DNA of 38,394 bases from a virus. The first letter of the stretch is position 1. Each line of letters opens with the position of its first letter. Where the stretch lies: positions 1-38,394 of the IMG/VR virus record IMGVR_UViG_3300046780_000429; one strand, given 5' to 3'. Positions 16,938 through 25,344 of this stretch are shown in pieces. A program made the position numbers and the translations under genes. Below the pieces are notes generated by a model, which was given only the letters and a program-made list of their open reading frames with translations, was not told where the DNA came from and made no database searches.

Positions 16938-18464
16938 ATGACAACGGCATACGTTCTTACACCCGTACCCTTATGGAACTTCAATGATTTTTTTGCGAAG
17001 CCGTTAAGTGGTGGGTATATGAAAACCCTGCTAAATAGCAATCCCACATTAAATAAACCTGTTTATAGTGATTCGGGTGGAACTATCCCCTATACCGATC
17101 CTGTTCGTTTTGGCGCTAATGGAATGGCAGGGCCATTCTATTGGGCAACTGATGTACCTTATCGCCTTGAAATTTACGATATTTTTGGAATATTGCAAAA
17201 GGTAATTCCTAATTTTTCACCTCCTTCTACAGGAGGAGGAAATACCACTAATTACGTAACGTTTAAAAATCTATTAGTAAATACACAATTTTTATGGCCT
17301 TATGCTAATCCGGCGCCAAGTGTGGATAGCGCCTTAATTGCTCCGAGCGCGTGCGATCGTCTTGTTATAGTTGATAGTGACGAATATATAAATGGGTCAA
17401 TCCTTTACATAAAATCTAATACGACAGCAACCGATCAAGTTTCTGTTATTGCATTCACGCCAGGCACGACATTACCGGAAGCTAGTCCTGAATATTATGC
17501 AAATTATGTTTGCACTGTTGCAGGAACCGGCGAAACATTTAAAGATTTTAAATATTACATAAAAGATTTACGCACTATTGAAAACCAAAGTATAAATATT
17601 TCATTTAGTGCGCAGAGCGAAACATCATCCACAATACATTATTTTATTGAACAAAATTATGGGGATGGAGGAACGCCGACAGCGCCGGTGGCAACACCAG
17701 CAACTCCTACCGCTGCTATATTAAGTCCTATCTGGCAAAAGTTTAGCTCATCAATTGTTGTGCCTAGTACAGGCGGAAATAGTCTAGGAACCTGTCATAA
17801 CGACTATACAGCTTTAGTTATTAGAATGCCTATTGATCAAACTTGTAATGTTAGCCATACGAATGCGCAAATAGCTATTGGCAATACTGATTTTCCTTAT
17901 GATTTATTAGTGCCTGAATTAGTGGCAACACAAATATTTAAAACAAAAACAGGTACGATTAAGCAAATGCTCGGCATTCAATATGAACCTGGCTGGGTAA
18001 TGATGAATAATGGTTCCATAGGAAGTCCTACATCCGGTGCAACGTCACGCGCCAATATTGATGCGTTTTCACTCTATGCATTTTTGTGGACAAATGTAGT
18101 AGATACTTTTGCGCCTGTTGCAGGTGGTCGCGGCGCTTCGGCTACGGATGACTTTTCAGCCAACAAATTAATGACGCTTCCGCCTACAGCAGGGCGTGCA
18201 ATGCTATGTATTGGAGATTCTGCCGGTGGATTAGGCGCATGGATTATAGGTGAATATGGGGGAGTGGATTTATATGCTCTTACTGTTGGCCAATTACCGG
18301 CACATGGCCATGATTATACAAGTCCAAATACGCCAGGTGCGAGTGGCGTAGGGGGCAATGGATTTATTGGAGTAGGTACAGCGGCAACTACTAATACAGG
18401 AAGTAATGAACCTTTCGGACTTACGCAAACATCTATGGCGATGAATTGGTATATAAAACTTTAG
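16938..18464 (+). CDS. Tail fibre with collar-type receptor-binding tip
   Basis: 508 residues. The N-terminal 100 residues (FFAKPLSGGYMKTLL, then YSDSGGTIPYTDPVRFGANG, then YRLEIYDIFG) resemble the virion-attachment domain of P22-type tailspikes and fibres. The C-terminal 200 resemble the phage tail collar domain: GWVMMNNGS, then LMTLPPTAGRAML, then ALTVGQLPAHGHDY with an HxH pair of the kind that binds iron in T4 fibre tips, ending MAMNWYIKL. It should recognise the host surface. There is no hydrolase domain as in P22 tailspike. Confidence 0.83.
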   Translation: MTTAYVLTPVPLWNFNDFFAKPLSGGYMKTLLNSNPTLNKPVYSDSGGTIPYTDPVRFGANGMAGPFYWATDVPYRLEIYDIFGILQKVIPNFSPPSTGGGNTTNYVTFKNLLVNTQFLWPYANPAPSVDSALIAPSACDRLVIVDSDEYINGSILYIKSNTTATDQVSVIAFTPGTTLPEASPEYYANYVCTVAGTGETFKDFKYYIKDLRTIENQSINISFSAQSETSSTIHYFIEQNYGDGGTPTAPVATPATPTAAILSPIWQKFSSSIVVPSTGGNSLGTCHNDYTALVIRMPIDQTCNVSHTNAQIAIGNTDFPYDLLVPELVATQIFKTKTGTIKQMLGIQYEPGWVMMNNGSIGSPTSGATSRANIDAFSLYAFLWTNVVDTFAPVAGGRGASATDDFSANKLMTLPPTAGRAMLCIGDSAGGLGAWIIGEYGGVDLYALTVGQLPAHGHDYTSPNTPGASGVGGNGFIGVGTAATTNTGSNEPFGLTQTSMAMNWYIKL

Positions 18465-18474
18465 CGAGGAAATT

Positions 18475-18795
18475 ATGGCAAACCCTTTAATTATAGATAT
18501 TTTACCGTTTGATGCCTCAAACATACAAGGTATAGGGCGAATCGTATCGGCGCCACAAGATGTTTATCCTGTTACGCTTGATGTTCCGTTTCAAGTAACT
18601 AAAATCGATAACAGTACATCATATGCTTATGGCAGATGGGTATGGGCAGGTGTCGCCGGAAATATTACGTATGTTAAATATAATGGACAAACAGCGATTC
18701 TTCATAATGCTATTGCTGGCGTTTGGCATCCTATTTGCGCGCTTCAAATAAATACGTCGGGAACATCGGCTCAATTGATGTCCTGGGGAAATTAA
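18475..18795 (+). CDS. Spike-base-like small tail protein
   Basis: 106 residues. The second half (GVAGNITYVKYNGQ, then AGVWHPICALQINTSGTSAQ) has the strand pattern and Gly-Thr-Ser/Ala ending seen in spike base proteins of gene transfer agents and phages (family RCAP_Rcc01079). It is probably a small jelly-roll that attaches the fibre or covers the head. The likeness is by eye and moderate. Confidence 0.6.
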   Translation: MANPLIIDILPFDASNIQGIGRIVSAPQDVYPVTLDVPFQVTKIDNSTSYAYGRWVWAGVAGNITYVKYNGQTAILHNAIAGVWHPICALQINTSGTSAQLMSWGN

Positions 18796-18820
18796 TTTTT
18801 AACTTTAAGAGGATATTATT

Positions 18821-19987
18821 ATGGCAGTTTTACAGATTATAGCGACAGTTGTTGGTCAACAATATTTAACGCCACGACCTGTTTTTGTGTTAACCAATGA
18901 TATTTTATCAAAAGTGATTTCTACTAATTATTTAACAGCAGCGCTTAACGCGGAAGGAATTACATTAAAAAGCAGTGATTTGCTTTATGTGTCATATGGT
19001 ACCAATAGCCAAACTACAGGTATTTTTACGCCTACTATTACTGCGACAACGATTACCTTGACACCATTTGTTGATTTAGCGAATGTTACATTGCCAGTTA
19101 CTTCGGGTCATTTTGCTAATTTTAGCGGAACCACGGGTTTAATAGCAGATTTAGGATATTTACCGTCTAATGCTGCAAAGACCATTGTATCAATGGTAAG
19201 TGCTGCGGTGCTTACTAATCATATTGCATGTTTTAGTGATACCACAGGAACCATCAATGATGACGCGGCTATTGCTATAAATGGCGGCGATTTACAGGCT
19301 GGTTTAAATGCGGTCGCAGGTAAATTACGAAGTTATAGTGCAACTACGACCACAGGTTATTTAGAAGTATATGCTACTGCGAATAGCGGAGCATTTAATA
19401 CCGGTATTACTAATTCTGCTATGGGTCAATCAAGCGTTATAAGTGTTCCCGATCCAGGTGCAGCTACTGCAAACTTTTTATTAGATACCGGAACCGCTAA
19501 CATTGTTACCGATTATCAGCAATTTGTAGGATTAACCAATATTTTAATTAATAGCGTAGGAACATGGACGCGTACCCGTGTTGCCGAAGCAAACTATTCG
19601 TTGGTTCACACACCGGCAGATGATACTTCCGTAATTGGTATTGATATTCTCCCACAGTTACGTGCGGCAGCCAATAAAGGTTTTAAATTAGCGAGCATTG
19701 ATGTTATTTATTCGATCGCCACTCTTGCATTAGATGCTCATACATTTACCTTAGACAGCGTTTCGTATGCAAATAACGTCGCTGTTTCTGTTACGTTGGC
19801 TGGCTCTGGCTCATTATCAACTGCGACACAGGCAAACCCATATGTAACAAATGTTCAGCCTATTACGCCGGCGTTTATCAATACAGCTTGTACAAAGTAT
19901 GTATTTGAGTTAACCGTAAATGCAGCGGCAACAAGTGTTTATAGTTTTTATGGTTTGAATTTACATTTTTCTAAAACCATATCATAG
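18821..19987 (+). CDS. Accessory virion protein, modular beta-rich
   Basis: 388 residues. The first 95 residues share a module with the next gene (SSDLLYVSYGTNSQTTGIF against STDVFFVSYNSGANFGIF). The middle has the GQSSVISVPDPGAATANF segment found in many phage surface proteins, and the last 150 look like a jelly-roll domain. It is a probable fibre or decoration protein. Upstream AAGAGGATATTATT is a strong ribosome site. Confidence 0.65.
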   Translation: MAVLQIIATVVGQQYLTPRPVFVLTNDILSKVISTNYLTAALNAEGITLKSSDLLYVSYGTNSQTTGIFTPTITATTITLTPFVDLANVTLPVTSGHFANFSGTTGLIADLGYLPSNAAKTIVSMVSAAVLTNHIACFSDTTGTINDDAAIAINGGDLQAGLNAVAGKLRSYSATTTTGYLEVYATANSGAFNTGITNSAMGQSSVISVPDPGAATANFLLDTGTANIVTDYQQFVGLTNILINSVGTWTRTRVAEANYSLVHTPADDTSVIGIDILPQLRAAANKGFKLASIDVIYSIATLALDAHTFTLDSVSYANNVAVSVTLAGSGSLSTATQANPYVTNVQPITPAFINTACTKYVFELTVNAAATSVYSFYGLNLHFSKTIS

Positions 19988-20028
19988 AGAGTAAAATATT
20001 TTTTAACTTTAACTTTGGAGAATTTAAC

Positions 20029-20697
20029 ATGACAGCGACTTTTTGCACAGCAATCGTAGAAACTTTTGGTACTGATTCTTTTATTCCAAGAATTGTACGT
20101 GTATCAACCGATGGTACTTATTCTGATGTAACTACTTTAAACTTTTTAGCATTAGCGCAAACCGCTAATCCCGAAGTATCTTTTTTATCAACTGATGTAT
20201 TTTTTGTTTCCTATAATTCAGGTGCTAATTTTGGAATATTTACCGATGTTATTAGCGGTAATAACATTACGTTGATTCCATCATCCCAGCAAAATGTAGG
20301 TTCATTAATTCCATTTAATGTAACCGTGGGTCAGTCATCATTGGCGTCTGCCGGTAATGTTAAATTGATAACCGCACAAAGTGCTACCGCACAATATCGA
20401 GTATTCAGCTTATTTCTTAACTCTGGCGGAACAAACTTCTCTGGTGGTGGCGGTGATAGGCTTGGTCAAGTTACAGATGCAACAACCGTATACAGCGTGA
20501 TTCCCGCTACTAATATGCAGACATTATTGAATGCTGGCTGGGGAATTAGCACGCCATTACCATTTCCTGTCAGCGCTCCTATTGATACCTTAACGGCTGC
20601 CGGGATTGGTTTATTATTCAAATATTCTGGTGGGGCTACCGATTACACCACTGGGTCATTAGTAATGAGCGGTATTGTCCAATTGGTAACTGCTTAA
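20029..20697 (+). CDS. Accessory virion protein, paralogue of previous N-terminal module
   Basis: 222 residues. Residues 1-100 align with the start of the 388-residue protein and the rest is a different Gly/Thr/Ser-rich beta domain. The gene pair looks like duplication of one attachment module carrying different outer domains. TTGGAG precedes the start. Its stop overlaps the next ATG (TAATG). Confidence 0.63.
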   Translation: MTATFCTAIVETFGTDSFIPRIVRVSTDGTYSDVTTLNFLALAQTANPEVSFLSTDVFFVSYNSGANFGIFTDVISGNNITLIPSSQQNVGSLIPFNVTVGQSSLASAGNVKLITAQSATAQYRVFSLFLNSGGTNFSGGGGDRLGQVTDATTVYSVIPATNMQTLLNAGWGISTPLPFPVSAPIDTLTAAGIGLLFKYSGGATDYTTGSLVMSGIVQLVTA

Positions 20698-20831
20698 TGG
20701 GAATTGGAATGATTGTCATTTTGTACCAGATATATGCCGAACGCATAGCTGGTACAAGTGATTTTATTTTATTGGCCGGAGATGATTTTCATCTTCTCGA
20801 CCATACTAACTTTTTATTGTTAGGGATTTAA
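20697..20831 (+). CDS. 44-aa beta-strand peptide
   Basis: A short frame starting MGIGMIVILYQIYAERI with a tail FILLAGDDFHLLDHTNFLLL. Alternating hydrophobic strands separated by Asp/Thr turns are typical of short phage structural proteins. TAATG overlap with the previous gene and a one-base gap to the next support translation. It may be virion-associated or a remnant of a longer protein. Confidence 0.5.
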   Translation: MGIGMIVILYQIYAERIAGTSDFILLAGDDFHLLDHTNFLLLGI

Positions 20832-20832
20832 T

Positions 20833-21804
20833 ATGTCACGAAATATAGCGGCTATTTATTTAGATAATCCAAGTACAACACTTGCTCCTAATGATTTATT
20901 GTATTCGGGACTGTCGCCTTACGACACCAAAGATGATAGCGCTATTAAATATAGTGATTTATTGACTCAGCTTAAAACTCAAATGTTGCCTCTTGCTGGC
21001 TCTTCAGTAAATGCGGTTCAAGCGCAACGATCAGATCAGAATATTTTTATTGGAATAAATACAGCAATAGGTAGTACCGGATATTCTAATGTGGGTATTG
21101 GTAAAGGTACAATGCAAAATGCCATGGATGCCGCAGAAAATGTAGCTATAGGACTAGATGTTTTTAAAAATGGAAACGGCGCTCAAAATGTTTTTGTAGG
21201 CATTACGACTGGCATTAGCTTGATAACGTCATCTTATAATGTGGCTATGGGCGCATATACGTATAACGCATCAACTACAGGACAATTTAATACAATAATT
21301 GGAGGAAATACCTGTAATCAATTACTTACTGGTAATTATAATACGATATTTGGGGCAAATACAGCAAATGAATATACTACTTCTGAAAGTTCCAATATAG
21401 TAATAGCAAACCCAGGTGTACAAGGTGAGTCACATGTAGCGCGTATTGGAGATACGGGATCGGGAGATGGACAGATAACCGATACCTATCTTGCCGGAAA
21501 TATACATTTTCCACAGGGGCAAACAGTTTCAGTAACTCAGGTAACGACTTCTACTTATACAACACTTAATACCGATTATGTTTTATCATGCAATCGTGCT
21601 GGCGCTATTGCTATCGGATTAATTTCCTCACCGGAAACGGGAAAGGTATACCGATTCAAAGATATTTCAGGTGCGGCAGCCTCAAATAATATTACAATTA
21701 CCCCCGCGTCAGGAAATATTGACGGCTCAGCTAGTTATGTTTTAAATACAAATTATGGCGCTATTGATGTTATTTATACGGGTTCGCAGTGGAGTATATT
21801 ATAA
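20833..21804 (+). CDS. Fibre-like protein with YadA-head-type repeats
   Basis: 323 residues. Residues about 70-205 hold repeated NxxIG-like units (NIFIGINTAIG, NVGIGKGTMQN, NVAIGLDVFKN, NVFVGITTGIS, NTIIGGNTCN, NTIFGANTAN) of the beta-roll type in heads of trimeric autotransporter adhesins. The C-terminus (VYRFKDISGAA, NITITPASGNIDG) is a capping domain frequent in phage fibres. It is therefore a likely trimeric adhesive fibre. TAATG overlap with the next gene. Confidence 0.72.
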   Translation: MSRNIAAIYLDNPSTTLAPNDLLYSGLSPYDTKDDSAIKYSDLLTQLKTQMLPLAGSSVNAVQAQRSDQNIFIGINTAIGSTGYSNVGIGKGTMQNAMDAAENVAIGLDVFKNGNGAQNVFVGITTGISLITSSYNVAMGAYTYNASTTGQFNTIIGGNTCNQLLTGNYNTIFGANTANEYTTSESSNIVIANPGVQGESHVARIGDTGSGDGQITDTYLAGNIHFPQGQTVSVTQVTTSTYTTLNTDYVLSCNRAGAIAIGLISSPETGKVYRFKDISGAAASNNITITPASGNIDGSASYVLNTNYGAIDVIYTGSQWSIL

Positions 21805-22319
21805 TGAAAAAAATATTATTATCATTGATATGTTTGTTTTTTATAAGTACTTCTTTTGCAGCTTATAATGGAAATCCAGGAAGAATAATGGTAAGTTCGC
21901 GATCTACGCATGGCGCAACTACTGCCGTGTTATCCAACATGACAATTGGGTATATTGATTTTGGTGCTGCATATTTAACTGGAAGTGCTCCCGCTTCGTA
22001 TACCGCATTTACCGCACCTCAAAGTGGTGTATATAGATTCCAATTTGGTGGCGCAAAATGCGGTGTCGATGCAGGGACTGAAGAAGTTATAGATACGCGG
22101 TCTGGGTCTGGTGTTGTTTATGATCAAACCAAAACTTTCGCTGATCAGGACTGTACTTCATTTGACGGGGATTTTATTGTCGTAAATGTTTTAGCAGGAG
22201 ATGTATTTACATTTAAACTTCAAGAAAATAATGCATTATCAGTCGTAACGTCTATTACTGATAATACAGTGCAAGTACAAGGTAATTTTAAAGTATATAT
22301 TTTACAAACTTATCCATAG
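21804..22319 (+). CDS. Exported C1q-like beta protein
   Basis: 171 residues. A clear signal peptide (MKKILLSLICLFF...SFA, cleavage near residue 19-20) is followed by a domain with YTAFTAPQSGVYRFQFGG, like the jelly-roll of C1q/TNF-type domains, and two Cys that could form a disulfide in the periplasm. It is unusual for a late-operon gene beside fibres to carry a signal peptide: it is either exported by the infected cell or reused from a host gene. Confidence 0.68.
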   Translation: MKKILLSLICLFFISTSFAAYNGNPGRIMVSSRSTHGATTAVLSNMTIGYIDFGAAYLTGSAPASYTAFTAPQSGVYRFQFGGAKCGVDAGTEEVIDTRSGSGVVYDQTKTFADQDCTSFDGDFIVVNVLAGDVFTFKLQENNALSVVTSITDNTVQVQGNFKVYILQTYP

Positions 22320-22328
22320 GGTGGAATT

Positions 22329-22748
22329 ATGAAATTTAAAAAAATATTTTGTTCTTTAATATTTTGTTTATTGTCAATTAACGCAAATGCATATGACGTT
22401 CATTTTTATGCCTCAGGAGTGGTTAATGTTAAAAATACAGGGTCAACTTTATTATTTACTACTAAACCGGCAAATTTTGCACCTTTACAGATTTTTATGT
22501 ATTGTATTGCAGCTAATAGCATAACGGTTCCCGCTACAGTAAGTATCGGAACCAACTCACCAAACTATAATAATATTGTTCCTGCAACTCTAATGACAGC
22601 GGAAACAACAGGTCTTTATTATACATTTGTTCCCTCTAATTTAATGCCGTTGATTCCACCTTCTACTCAGATTTTTGCTAATGTAACAATAGCGGCAACA
22701 GGAACTAGTCAAACCATATCAATTGGCATACAAGGGCCATTGTCATAA
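22329..22748 (+). CDS. Exported small beta protein
   Basis: 139 residues. Signal peptide MKFKKIFCSLIFCLLSINANA (cleavage after residue 21), then a Thr/Ala/Pro-rich all-beta domain. It follows another exported protein and precedes the holin, and overlaps the holin start by one base. Function unknown: periplasmic factor, receptor blocking or lysis aid are all possible. Confidence 0.65.
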   Translation: MKFKKIFCSLIFCLLSINANAYDVHFYASGVVNVKNTGSTLLFTTKPANFAPLQIFMYCIAANSITVPATVSIGTNSPNYNNIVPATLMTAETTGLYYTFVPSNLMPLIPPSTQIFANVTIAATGTSQTISIGIQGPLS

Positions 22749-22960
22749 TGAATAAGTTACTCGATTTATTTACAGGTTCCGATAATGCTACGCTCGACAT
22801 GGGGCGCGTGATATGGTTTATGGGAACATGTGTGTTCTTATTTTGTGAGCTGATAAATATAAAAACATTTGATGGTCAACAATTTGCAATGTCGCTCAGT
22901 ACAATATTGGTAGGTGGCGCGGGCGCTCTATTGATAAAACAATCTACGGAGCCGAAATGA
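22748..22960 (+). CDS. Holin-like membrane protein
   Basis: 70 residues with two hydrophobic spans (about 19-37 and 48-64), a polar start with LFTGSDNATLDMGRVIWF, and the end KQSTEP. The TGxDN...D.GR.IWF pattern followed by a second Gly-rich span is a common phage holin-like family. It would form lesions that start lysis. ATGA overlap with the next gene. Confidence 0.7.
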   Translation: MNKLLDLFTGSDNATLDMGRVIWFMGTCVFLFCELINIKTFDGQQFAMSLSTILVGGAGALLIKQSTEPK

Positions 22961-23313
22961 AATGGTATAGCTCTAATCAAATATTATATGCAGGTATAAG
23001 TATTCTATTATCAGCCGGAGCTTATTTATATCTTAATCAGAATGCAATTGATAAACGTTTGGTAGCAGTAGAAAATATCATCTATCTTACTTCTAAAAAT
23101 TATGATGAGAAAATATCAGCTATTATAGAATCTCAGCGTGATATGAATATGAAGCTGGACAAAATGAATGATTTATTATTACACAATATCGTTAGGCCAG
23201 TTGCCAGTCTCAATCATGTCAATGAGCCTATCAGCCCTGTTGCTCTTAACGTCGATGTACCATTTGCTATTACGCATCTCGACTGCTGCCCCCTTAAAAT
23301 CTCCCATGCTTAG
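22957..23313 (+). CDS. Membrane-anchored coiled-coil protein, spanin-like
   Basis: 118 residues: an N-terminal span (about 9-27), a helical region with heptads (about 30-80) and a Pro-containing tail. Topology and place after the holin fit an inner-membrane spanin or a holin partner, but no o-spanin lipoprotein gene is nested in it. The last 45 codons (23179-23313) lie antisense to the lysozyme's 3' end, so one of the two ends probably arose by overprinting. Confidence 0.6.
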   Translation: MKWYSSNQILYAGISILLSAGAYLYLNQNAIDKRLVAVENIIYLTSKNYDEKISAIIESQRDMNMKLDKMNDLLLHNIVRPVASLNHVNEPISPVALNVDVPFAITHLDCCPLKISHA

Positions 23314-23628
23314 CGCATGCAGCATCTTTTTAAATCCATATAAGCCTTGATCGCCCATATTATAAGCCATGTCTATTAAGGCAACTTTTCTTGTATCATC
23401 GAGGTTAGAAAAGAAATTCAATTGTTTGTCTAATATATCGTAATGGTGAAATATATCATTATAGAGTGCAAAGGATGATTCTTGTTCTGATAACCCGCGC
23501 GCTTGTAAATTCAAACCATAGCCTATAGTTTCTATTCCTTTAGTATCCTTGTAAGGGAATTGTTTATAACGTTCTTCTTGTTTGATTTGTTTTAATGCTC
23601 GGCTAAGAGCGTCTTTTGATAATGGCAT
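23179..23628 (-). CDS. T4-type lysozyme (endolysin)
   Basis: 149 residues (T4 lysozyme has 164). It cuts the peptidoglycan glycan chain between MurNAc and GlcNAc. Catalytic Glu19, Asp28 and Thr34 have exactly the T4 spacing (Glu11, Asp20, Thr26), with YKDTKGIETIGYG matching YKDTEGYYTIGIG. The C-terminal ALIDMAYNMG, SKWY, NRADRLIDMI and TGNW also match T4. There is no signal peptide, so it depends on the holin. It is the last gene of the leftward early operon, on the strand opposite the holin. Confidence 0.92.
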   Translation of the reverse strand: MPLSKDALSRALKQIKQEERYKQFPYKDTKGIETIGYGLNLQARGLSEQESSFALYNDIFHHYDILDKQLNFFSNLDDTRKVALIDMAYNMGDQGLYGFKKMLHALSMGDFKGAAVEMRNSKWYIDVKSNRADRLIDMIETGNWPNDIV

Positions 23629-23629
23629 A

Positions 23630-23893
23630 TTATTTATCTTGTTGTTGGACGGTTATTTTTATCTTGTTTTTTCCACTTTTGTCTTCGTGAATACAAATTA
23701 ATTTTCCTCTCTGGGTCACAACCATAATATAATCCATTAATTTTTCTACGCCAACCACTATTTCCCCTTCATGTAGCCCTAAGTCAATATAATGTAATTT
23801 TTTGATGTTGGGTGTTTCTTTAGCCCATCTCTTAGCCATTTCTGGTTTATTGGCGAACATCCATTTTTGTTGTGCTTTTGATTTTATTGGCAT
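23630..23893 (-). CDS. Small protein with SKAQQKWMFANKP motif
   Basis: 87 residues. The start MPIKSKAQQKWMFANKPEMA, followed by KRWAKETPNI, is a motif seen at the start of many small phage proteins (DUF3008-like); the rest is a short beta domain. Role unknown. A strong AAGGAG site precedes ATG 23893. It is one base from the lysozyme start. Confidence 0.65.
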   Translation of the reverse strand: MPIKSKAQQKWMFANKPEMAKRWAKETPNIKKLHYIDLGLHEGEIVVGVEKLMDYIMVVTQRGKLICIHEDKSGKNKIKITVQQQDK

Positions 23894-23924
23894 TATATAT
23901 TCTCCTTAAAGAATTCTATTTTAA

Positions 23925-24215
23925 TCATACTTTGTCGCTATCTGCAAATAATTCCTTATATTTATTTACAAGCTGATCTTTTGTCCTATACAAGTTTCCA
24001 ATAATCGTGTCGGGATATACGCGCTCGAAGAACTCAGAATTATTGGGATGTTCAATTATATGATGTGAAATATAATCGCCATGATCGACAGTATCCCATA
24101 TATCTTCAATTGGCCTATAGCCATTTTCTCCTTTAGTGACTGGAACCATATTTTTCAATATCGCACCCTCCTTCCACAAAAATGTATCTTTTTTAACTCT
24201 GTAAAATTTATTCAT
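23925..24215 (-). CDS. Hypothetical 96-aa protein
   Basis: A soluble protein with a basic first 25 residues (MNKFYRVKKDTFLWKEG) and an acidic, His-rich centre. It has AGGAG upstream of ATG 24215. No family recognised. Confidence 0.58.
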   Translation of the reverse strand: MNKFYRVKKDTFLWKEGAILKNMVPVTKGENGYRPIEDIWDTVDHGDYISHHIIEHPNNSEFFERVYPDTIIGNLYRTKDQLVNKYKELFADSDKV

Positions 24216-24224
24216 TGTTCTCTC

Positions 24225-24317
24225 CTAGTCTTTAAATAAAAAATAAATAACAACTATGATTGCAATTATAGTCATTCCAACGCAGTTAATTATATCACAT
24301 ATATTATCAGCACTCAT
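24225..24317 (-). CDS. 30-aa single-span membrane peptide
   Basis: A very short gene reading MSADNICDIINCVGMTI and then a hydrophobic run (IAIIVVIYFLF) ending in KD. Its ATG overlaps the stop of the upstream gene as ATGA (24314-24317), the same coupling used by its neighbours. Size, topology and coupling support a real membrane peptide; function unknown. Confidence 0.6.
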   Translation of the reverse strand: MSADNICDIINCVGMTIIAIIVVIYFLFKD

Positions 24318-24541
24318 TCTTTCACCCCATCATCCTGTAAACGAAGCGGTTCATCCTGCAAATACCACTTATCAAAAACAAGTCTATAGCCATTAGCGAA
24401 CATGAACTTTCCGATGCGTGTTGCTATCGGGACGGGAATATTTTTCAGCGCCTGGACGGGCAAGTTATTGAAAAAATCCCCTACTAATTCAGAAATTACA
24501 GCATTTACAATTAGCAATTCTTGACCGTTTTTAGTTTTCAT
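24314..24541 (-). CDS. Hypothetical 75-aa protein
   Basis: It overlaps by 4 bases both the upstream gene (24538-24541) and the membrane peptide downstream. Contains LPVQALKNIPVPIATRIG, a mostly helical stretch. No family recognised. Confidence 0.6.
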   Translation of the reverse strand: MKTKNGQELLIVNAVISELVGDFFNNLPVQALKNIPVPIATRIGKFMFANGYRLVFDKWYLQDEPLRLQDDGVKE

Positions 24542-24840
24542 TTATCATCATCCTGCGGAATGGGCGGGAGTTTTTGCCACTTAGACCCCCTGCAAAAATC
24601 GTTCCATTCTTCTATTTTTAAATAATATTGCGATTCATCATCATATGATGTAACAATCTCGGTAATGTTATCTTGAGCGCAAATTGATGTGCTGACAACC
24701 ATACGCCTCGGCTGTTCGGGTTGTTGTCTCAAAATAACCAACAATATATCTCTTAAAAAATTAGAACTAACAAAAGTATCTTCGACTTTTGAATCAATTA
24801 TTTGTTGCAGTAATTTGATAACTGCTTCCCTCGTTAGCAT
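24538..24840 (-). CDS. Hypothetical 100-aa protein
   Basis: An N-terminal helix pair (MLTREAVIKLLQQI, FLRDILLVILRQQ) and a polar C-terminus ending PPIPQDDDK. GGAG lies upstream of ATG 24840. It is part of the leftward operon with ATGA coupling. Unknown function. Confidence 0.6.
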   Translation of the reverse strand: MLTREAVIKLLQQIIDSKVEDTFVSSNFLRDILLVILRQQPEQPRRMVVSTSICAQDNITEIVTSYDDESQYYLKIEEWNDFCRGSKWQKLPPIPQDDDK

Positions 24841-24851
24841 TGTGAATTCTC

Positions 24852-25331
24852 CTAGTGACCAATTCTAATTAGGCCATGTTTTTTACAATGTTCGCATCGG
24901 CAAACTGGATTTTGTCTATCGTTATTTTCGCCATGCCAACGCCATCTATCCTCCGCGCCCATTAATTGATTTTTGGTAGTATTTACATAATCATAAAAGC
25001 TTTCAAGATATTCTTCGTCAGTTAACCCTATATCAAAAGTTTGATGGCAAAACCATGTTAGACACCAAGGCGCTTTATATTCTAATTTTCCGGCGGGAAC
25101 AGCATCTAAAAATTCAGTATCTTTATATTTCTCTGATTTTATAAGATTATCCCACCAGTCAAGCGCTTTTTTATTTAGCGCATCTTCGGTTAATTCTTCT
25201 TTTAACATAATCAAAGTAGTTGAAATTATATCGGGTTCACGCTTAATTTCTATTCCATCAGCTTTAGTTATTCTGATATTTCTACAAGAAAAACTATACA
25301 TAAAATAGTCGGGTATCTTTTGAATTAGCAT
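24852..25331 (-). CDS. Hypothetical 159-aa protein with C-terminal Cys cluster
   Basis: It has a strong ribosome site (AAAGGAGG, 7 bases before ATG 25331). The N-terminal half is beta-rich, the middle holds WDNLIKSEKY and a Trp/Cys/His-rich patch (CLTWFCHQTF), and the end has CRCEHCKKHG, which could hold zinc. No family recognised. Confidence 0.62.
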   Translation of the reverse strand: MLIQKIPDYFMYSFSCRNIRITKADGIEIKREPDIISTTLIMLKEELTEDALNKKALDWWDNLIKSEKYKDTEFLDAVPAGKLEYKAPWCLTWFCHQTFDIGLTDEEYLESFYDYVNTTKNQLMGAEDRWRWHGENNDRQNPVCRCEHCKKHGLIRIGH

Positions 25332-25344
25332 TGCTCAGCCTCCT

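Noticed and set aside
16841-17047. Leftward frame at the junction of ejection protein and fibre genes
   Set aside because: It spans two solid rightward genes antisense, without any ribosome site.
23306-23335. Hairpin CATGC-TTAGC-GCATG near the end of the spanin-like gene as a terminator
   Set aside because: The stem has only 5 pairs and the T run is displaced by several bases; it also lies in lysozyme coding sequence.
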